Of a stretch of 64,000 bases of DNA, positions 60,605-64,000 are shown one piece after another. Positions within the stretch are counted from its first letter, which is position 1, and the number at the start of each line of letters is the position of its first letter. The notes beneath the pieces are model-generated. The model saw only the letters and a program-made list of their open reading frames with translations, had not been told where the DNA came from and searched no databases. The position numbers and the translations under genes are program-made. The DNA is from Alistipes timonensis JC136 (GTDB lineage Bacteria; Bacteroidota; Bacteroidia; Bacteroidales; Rikenellaceae): NCBI RefSeq assembly GCF_900107675.1, contig NZ_FNRI01000001.1, positions 310,001 through 374,000 on the forward strand. Reading direction: 5' to 3'.

Positions 60605-60645
60605 TGTTTTGCATCATTAGATGCAGGAGGAAAAACACATTTCCA

Positions 60646-60677
60646 ATGGAGAGTTTTATGGAGAGTCTATGGAGAGT
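60646..60677. repeat. Three direct copies of ATGGAGAGT
   Basis: Copies at 60646-60654, 60658-60666 and 60669-60677, spaced 12 and 11 bp, between the integrase remnant and tRNA-Gly. No function recognised; possibly a recombinase arm-site or att remnant. Confidence 0.6.
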
Positions 60678-60731
60678 CAGGGCCGTGAAAAGGCTGTTTC
60701 AGCCCTCTTTTTCCACCCTATGCAAACAAAA

Positions 60732-60764
60732 AATCAGCAACCTCATTTCTGTAAGTTGCTGATT
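60732..60764 (-). terminator. Terminator of tRNA-Gly
   Basis: AATCAGCAAC / GTTGCTGATT, a 10-bp stem, followed on the - strand by a T-run (TTTTTTG). Confidence 0.85.
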
Positions 60765-60769
60765 GTCAG

Positions 60770-60842
60770 AGCGGAAAACGGGACTCGGACCCGCGACCTC
60801 AACCTTGGCAAGGTTGCGCTCTACCAACTGAGCTATTTCCGC
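60770..60842 (-). tRNA. tRNA-Gly (GCC)
   Basis: A 73-nt cloverleaf on the - strand. The acceptor stem GCGGAAA pairs with TTTCCGC-type bases, the D arm is AGCTCAGTTGGTAGAGC, the anticodon stem CAACC/GGTTG encloses loop TTGCCAA (anticodon GCC), and the T arm is GCGGGTCCGAGTCCCGT. Discriminator U; CCA is not encoded, as usual in Bacteroidetes. It lies beside the integrase remnant. Confidence 0.95.
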
Positions 60843-60952
60843 ATGGCATGTTTCGTAATTGCGAATGCAAAGGTAGTTAAAAAATCTGAATCTCCAAATT
60901 TTTCAATTCTATTTTGCAAATTCTTTACGATCTGCCCTTTCTCCTTTTGCCG

Positions 60953-61555
60953 TTATTTGAAGACGCGCAGGCGTTCGTCCAGCGGTTCGAAGCTCTTCTC
61001 CTGGGGTTCGCCGGCCGGAAGCCCGAATGGCATTTGGGCGATAAGCCGCCATTGTCCGGGCAGTCCCCAGTGTTCACGAACCTCATTGTCGATCAGTGGA
61101 TTGTAATGTTGAAGCGAAGCCCCGAACCCGGCGTCTTCGAGCATGGTCCATACTGCCAGTTGATGCATTGCCGAGGTGTGCTCGGACCAGACGGGGAAGT
61201 TGTCGGCGTAACGCGGGAACTGTTCCTGAAGTCCTTTCACGATCTCCGTGTCTTCGAAATAGAGCACCGTGCCGTAGCCCGATGCAAAACTGCCGTCGAT
61301 CTTTTTCTCCGTGGCGGCGAACGCCTTTTCTGGGACAATGGCTTGCAGCGTTCGTTTCACCAATTCCCAGAATGCTTTGTGATGTTCGTGCAGCAGCAGC
61401 ACGAGCCGTGCAGATTGCGAGTTGAATGCCGAAGGGATGTGTTTTACGGCGAAACGCACGATCTCCTCGATCTGCACGTCGTCGATCGGGGATTGGGGCG
61501 CCAGTTCGTAATAGCTGCGGCGGTGGCGCAGGGCCTCTTTCAGATTTCTCTCCAT
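60953..61555 (-). CDS. Nitroreductase family flavoprotein
   Basis: 200 residues. The N-terminal LKEALRHRRSYYELAPQSPI (FMN-phosphate arginine pair), PSAFNSQSARLVLLLHEHH and the C-terminal QWRLIAQMPFGLPAGEPQEK fit the nitroreductase-like FMN group that includes YdgI/fatty-acid-repression-type proteins. It is a cytosolic NAD(P)H oxidoreductase; substrate unknown. A -7 box (TATTTTTG, - strand 61596-61589) lies 34 bp before the ATG. Divergent from the acyl-CoA reductase gene. Confidence 0.88.
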   Translation of the reverse strand: MERNLKEALRHRRSYYELAPQSPIDDVQIEEIVRFAVKHIPSAFNSQSARLVLLLHEHHKAFWELVKRTLQAIVPEKAFAATEKKIDGSFASGYGTVLYFEDTEIVKGLQEQFPRYADNFPVWSEHTSAMHQLAVWTMLEDAGFGASLQHYNPLIDNEVREHWGLPGQWRLIAQMPFGLPAGEPQEKSFEPLDERLRVFK

Positions 61556-61638
61556 AGTCGTATTGTATTAATGTCGAATGCTTTCTTACAAAAATAGCAC
61601 AACTTCGGGAAAAACGTGCAGAATTCAGGGTGAAATAG

Positions 61639-61646
61639 TATCTTTG
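61639..61646 (+). promoter_or_regulatory. -7 box of the acyl-CoA reductase gene
   Basis: TATCTTTG, a perfect -7 element, ends only 5 bp before the GTG at 61652, so the transcript is predicted to be leaderless or nearly so. Confidence 0.5.
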
Positions 61647-61651
61647 TGTTC

Positions 61652-62638
61652 GTGAAAAACGCAATTGATCTCTTTTCCGAACTGGGGGTGCGTCTGCGCG
61701 GATTCGGCGACGACAGTGCGACGCGGGGCGTTGTGAATGCCGCGTGCCGTGCCAACGGTTGGTTTACGCCTGCCGAGGTTCGTCGTGCTGTCGGGGCGAT
61801 TGCCCGGGATATGCTGAGCCGCGAAAAACTCGAAGCTTGGTTGGCGAACTACCCTGCCGTGCCGGTCGCCACGCCGCGTCGCGTGCTGGTGGTCATGGCC
61901 GGAAATATCCCGCTCGTCGGCTTTTTCGACCTGCTGTGCACGGTCGTCAGCGGCCACTGGTGCCTGATAAAGCCCTCGACCAAGGATACCGTGCTGATGG
62001 AGTATATCGTCGGCCTGCTCCGGGATATTGACGATTCGGCGCCTGTGGAATTCTACGACGGAGCGTCATCAGTCGATGCGGTGATTGCCACCGGCAGCGA
62101 CAATGCCAACCGTTATTTCCGCGCCCGTTATGCCGGGATTCCCTCGTTGCTGCGGGGAAGCCGCCAGTCGGCCGCTGTGCTTTCGGGCAATGAAACGCCG
62201 GAGCAGTTGACCGGATTGGCCGATGACATTTGGGCTTACTCCGGACTGGGTTGCCGCAGCGTGTCGCTGTTATTTTTGCCTGAAGGATATGAACCGATGC
62301 TTCAGATGCCGGCCGTAAACGGCAAATACAAAAATAATTACCGCCAGGAAAGGGCGGTGCTGGCGATGCAGGGGCATCCGTTCCTCGACCTGGGTGCGGC
62401 CGTGGCTGTCGAGCAGCGGAATTTCCCGACAGCCCTGAGCCGGATTTCCTATACGCATTACAAAACGTTGGACGAGGTTGCCGGATGGCTGGCGATGCAC
62501 GACGAGGAGCTTCAGTGCGTCGTCACCGAATGTCTCCCCCACAGCCGCCGCGCCTCATTCGGGGGCGCTCAGTCTCCCGCGTTGACTGATTATCCCGACG
62601 ACCGGGATGTAATTGCATGGCTTGCGGGGCTGCATTAA
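61652..62638 (+). CDS. Acyl-CoA reductase (LuxC-like)
   Basis: 328 residues from the GTG at 61652 (an earlier GTG at 61646 overlaps the promoter box). The ALDH-like fold has RRVLVVMAGNIPLVGFFDLL and CLIKPSTKDTVL (cofactor strand), IATGSDNANRYF, RGSRQSAAVLSG and YSGLGCRSVSLLFLP with the likely catalytic Cys. It reduces an acyl-CoA or acyl-protein to an aldehyde. Length is shorter than Vibrio LuxC (about 480), as is usual for the Bacteroidetes version. The physiological substrate is unknown. Confidence 0.8.
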   Translation: MKNAIDLFSELGVRLRGFGDDSATRGVVNAACRANGWFTPAEVRRAVGAIARDMLSREKLEAWLANYPAVPVATPRRVLVVMAGNIPLVGFFDLLCTVVSGHWCLIKPSTKDTVLMEYIVGLLRDIDDSAPVEFYDGASSVDAVIATGSDNANRYFRARYAGIPSLLRGSRQSAAVLSGNETPEQLTGLADDIWAYSGLGCRSVSLLFLPEGYEPMLQMPAVNGKYKNNYRQERAVLAMQGHPFLDLGAAVAVEQRNFPTALSRISYTHYKTLDEVAGWLAMHDEELQCVVTECLPHSRRASFGGAQSPALTDYPDDRDVIAWLAGLH

Positions 62639-62648
62639 GAAAAAGTAT

Positions 62649-62656
62649 TATATTTG
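62649..62656 (+). promoter_or_regulatory. -7 box before the IS1096-passenger-like gene
   Basis: TATATTTG, a perfect -7 box, 28 bp before the ATG at 62685 and just after the acyl-CoA reductase stop. Confidence 0.5.
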
Positions 62657-62684
62657 CTATACGGACAAAAAATACATTACTACG

Positions 62685-63197
62685 ATGTCGATGGTTTTCC
62701 GATTCCGAATGTTGAGCGACGAGAACGACAACTTCGTGCGTGATTACGAGGTGTTGTACGATATGACGTTGCTCGATTTCCATAATTTCATCCTGCAGTC
62801 GCTCGAATACGAGGAGTGCATGGCTTCGTTCTTCACGGCTGACGATCACTGGGAAAAACAACGTGAATTTACCTTCATGGATATGGACGACGGCAGCGAG
62901 AATGCCCCCATGGCTATGGAGAAGGTGACGCTGGGGCAAATTATCCACGATCGTCGCGACCGCCTGATCTACCTCTTCGACCTGTTTGGCGACCGGGCTT
63001 ATTTCCTCGAGTTGACCGGAACCTATGAAGCTGACAAGGATGGCGCTTATCCGCGCGAAATCTACGCACAGGCCGATGCTCCGGACCAGTACGATCCTTC
63101 GAAGAACCGCGTGGAGGGTGAAGGTTCGATCTTCAGCGAGGTGATGAGCGATTTCAACGATTTCGAGGGCGACGATAATTACGACGATGCCTACTAA
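62685..63197 (+). CDS. pRiA4b ORF-3-like (IS1096 passenger TnpR-like) protein
   Basis: 170 residues. The fold marker is a beta-strand start MSMVFRFRMLSDENDNFVRDYEV followed by TLLDFHNFILQSLEY and SFFTADDHWEK, with a very acidic C-terminal tail (FNDFEGDDNYDDAY). Despite its name, this family is a stable chromosomal gene in Bacteroidales and usually precedes miaA, as here, with an 11-bp overlap. Function unknown; there is no sign of a mobile element. Confidence 0.82.
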   Translation: MSMVFRFRMLSDENDNFVRDYEVLYDMTLLDFHNFILQSLEYEECMASFFTADDHWEKQREFTFMDMDDGSENAPMAMEKVTLGQIIHDRRDRLIYLFDLFGDRAYFLELTGTYEADKDGAYPREIYAQADAPDQYDPSKNRVEGEGSIFSEVMSDFNDFEGDDNYDDAY

Positions 63198-64000
63198 ACG
63201 GCTGTTGGTCGTCGTCGGTCCGACGGGTTCGGGCAAGACGGATCTGAGCATCCGTCTGGCTCTTCACTATGCCGCGCCGATCCTTTCGACCGACTCGCGT
63301 CAGGTTTATCGGGGTATGCCGATCGGTACGGCGCAACCTTCTGTGGAACAACTTCAAACGGTTGAACATCATTTTATTGCTTCGCATGACCTCAAAGACA
63401 GGTTGAGCTGCGGCGAATACGAGGTGCAAGCTCTTGGGCGGCTCGAAGAACTCTTTGCCGCGTGCGATTACGTCGTTGCCGTCGGCGGATCGGGACTTTA
63501 TGTCCGGGCGTTGTGCGAGGGTATGGACGACCTGCCGCAGGCCGACGAAGCCCTGCGGGAAGAGATGAATCGTTGGCTGGCGGAGGAGGGCCTCGGAGCG
63601 CTTGCCGAGAAGCTCCGGGAGCTGGATCCGGAGTATTACCAGATCGTCGACCTCAATAATCCGGCGCGTGTGGTGCGTGCGTTGGAGGTTTGCCTCCAAA
63701 CCGGTATGCCCTATTCCCGGCAGCGCACCGGCGAACGGCGTGAGCGACCGTTCGAAATCATCAAAATAGGCATCGACCTGCCGCGTGAAGTGCTCTACGA
63801 CCGTATCAACCGCCGGGTGGACCAAATGTTGGCTGACGGACTGGAAGCCGAAGTCCGGGCATTGTACCCTTATAGGGAGTTGAATGCACTCCAGACGGTT
63901 GGCTACCGCGAGTTCTTTGACTATTTTGACGGTCGCATCGGCTATGACGAGGCTGTGGAACTGATTAAGCGCAATTCGCGGCGTTATGCCAAGCGGCAGC
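63187..64000 (+). CDS. miaA: tRNA dimethylallyltransferase (3' end outside window)
   Basis: 271 codons visible from the ATG at 63187, which overlaps the previous gene by 11 bp. P-loop VVVGPTGSGKTDL (residues 8-20), the DSRQVYRGMPIGTAQPS motif, HHFIASHDL, AVGGSGLYVRAL and the late QTVGYREFFDYFDG are all intact. It adds a dimethylallyl group to A37 of tRNAs reading UNN codons. The frame is still open at the window end. Confidence 0.95.
   Translation, partial: MPTKRLLVVVGPTGSGKTDLSIRLALHYAAPILSTDSRQVYRGMPIGTAQPSVEQLQTVEHHFIASHDLKDRLSCGEYEVQALGRLEELFAACDYVVAVGGSGLYVRALCEGMDDLPQADEALREEMNRWLAEEGLGALAEKLRELDPEYYQIVDLNNPARVVRALEVCLQTGMPYSRQRTGERRERPFEIIKIGIDLPREVLYDRINRRVDQMLADGLEAEVRALYPYRELNALQTVGYREFFDYFDGRIGYDEAVELIKRNSRRYAKRQ

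Larger units (their letters stand above)
60181..60627. repeat. Short imperfect inverted repeat around the outward promoter
   Basis: CCTGCAGTCTAATGA (60181-60195) and TCATTAGATGCAGG (60614-60627) are inverted copies differing by one inserted base. They enclose the G10 tract, the outward promoter and the integrase remnant. The arms are shorter than those of known invertible capsule promoters (about 20 bp). Confidence 0.45.
59857..60770. promoter_or_regulatory. Long upstream region of the capsule operon
   Basis: About 0.9 kb without an intact gene. It holds three leader hairpins, a weak promoter facing upxY, a strong promoter facing away, the 10-mer G tract, an integrase-like remnant, a short triple repeat, a small hairpin with T-run (60692-60712) and the tRNA-Gly terminator. 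Each is listed separately. Confidence 0.7.

Noticed and set aside
60692..60712. A GGCTG/CAGCC hairpin followed by a T-run on the + strand as a gene terminator.
   Set aside because: No + strand gene precedes it, so at most it would stop transcription from the outward promoter at 60315-60346; the stem is only 5 bp.
62685..63197. A mobile element suggested by the IS1096-passenger family name.
   Set aside because: No transposase, terminal repeats or target duplication are nearby, and the gene sits in a conserved-looking pair with miaA.
1..64000. CRISPR arrays, intact transposases, rRNA operons or a replication origin.
   Set aside because: No regularly spaced repeats, transposase motifs, rRNA sequence or dnaA-box cluster were seen on either strand.

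Overview
The window looks like a chromosomal segment of a GC-rich Bacteroidales bacterium, most likely Alistipes or a close relative (Rikenellaceae). This is inferred from several features: TAnnTTTG promoter boxes, a UpxY/UpxZ-type capsule locus, a BglX glycosidase, an aldo/keto reductase-ferredoxin redox operon, and high GC in the core genes against a clearly more AT-rich capsule locus. No ribosomal or other species marker is present, so the genus is a guess.

Layout. (1) 1-6376, + strand: the 3' end of a transketolase/DXS-like gene runs into a redox operon (cupin-CMD protein, two different aldo/keto reductases, a flavodoxin-like reductase, a NapH-like membrane ferredoxin). (2) 6479-8457, +: a MATE exporter and a Crp/Fnr regulator. 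(3) 8466-14230, -: a tripartite RND efflux operon. (4) 14474-15550, +: a membrane-anchored metallo-beta-lactamase-fold hydrolase. (5) 15589-25326, -: a potassium-uptake (Kdp) island with two tiny membrane ORFs, kdpF, kdpA, kdpB, kdpC, an outer-membrane barrel, a KdpD stub without a kinase core, a separate histidine kinase, and an NtrC-type (sigma-54) response regulator in place of KdpE. (6) 25567-27789, -: a BglX family 3 beta-glucosidase lipoprotein. (7) 28147-59856, -: one roughly 32-kb capsule/exopolysaccharide operon. (8) 60386-60842: an integrase-like remnant and tRNA-Gly(GCC). (9) 60953-64000: nitroreductase (-), acyl-CoA reductase, an IS1096-passenger-like protein and miaA (+, cut by the window end).

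In transcription order the capsule operon holds upxY, upxZ, a WecA-like initiating transferase, wza, wzc, a PHP tyrosine phosphatase, and rmlA-C-D-B (dTDP-rhamnose). These are followed by a UDP-glucose dehydrogenase and a glucuronate epimerase, wzx, a run of glycosyltransferases and acyl/acetyltransferases, an MBOAT/SGNH pair, wzy, more transferases, and gmd-fcl (GDP-fucose). The genes predict a Wzx/Wzy-exported polymer with rhamnose, uronic acid and fucose and heavy O-acylation.

The most unusual signal is a set of nine homopolymeric G/C tracts confined to this locus. Eight are exactly G9 on the coding strand, and the ninth is a 10-mer upstream of the operon. Five lie inside or at the very start of decoration genes (acetyl/acyltransferases, one glycosyltransferase, one ATP-grasp protein), where a one-base slip would stop translation. 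Three lie at gene ends or junctions, where a slip would fuse or re-couple neighbouring frames. None was noticed in precursor-sugar genes, wzx, wzy or the GC-rich flanks. This is what a slipped-strand phase-variation system would look like, here in a Bacteroidales capsule locus. A near-consensus promoter upstream of the operon points away from it and lies inside a short imperfect inverted repeat, so an additional invertible switch is possible but much less certain.

All calls come from reading the sequence and recalled family knowledge; no database search was run.
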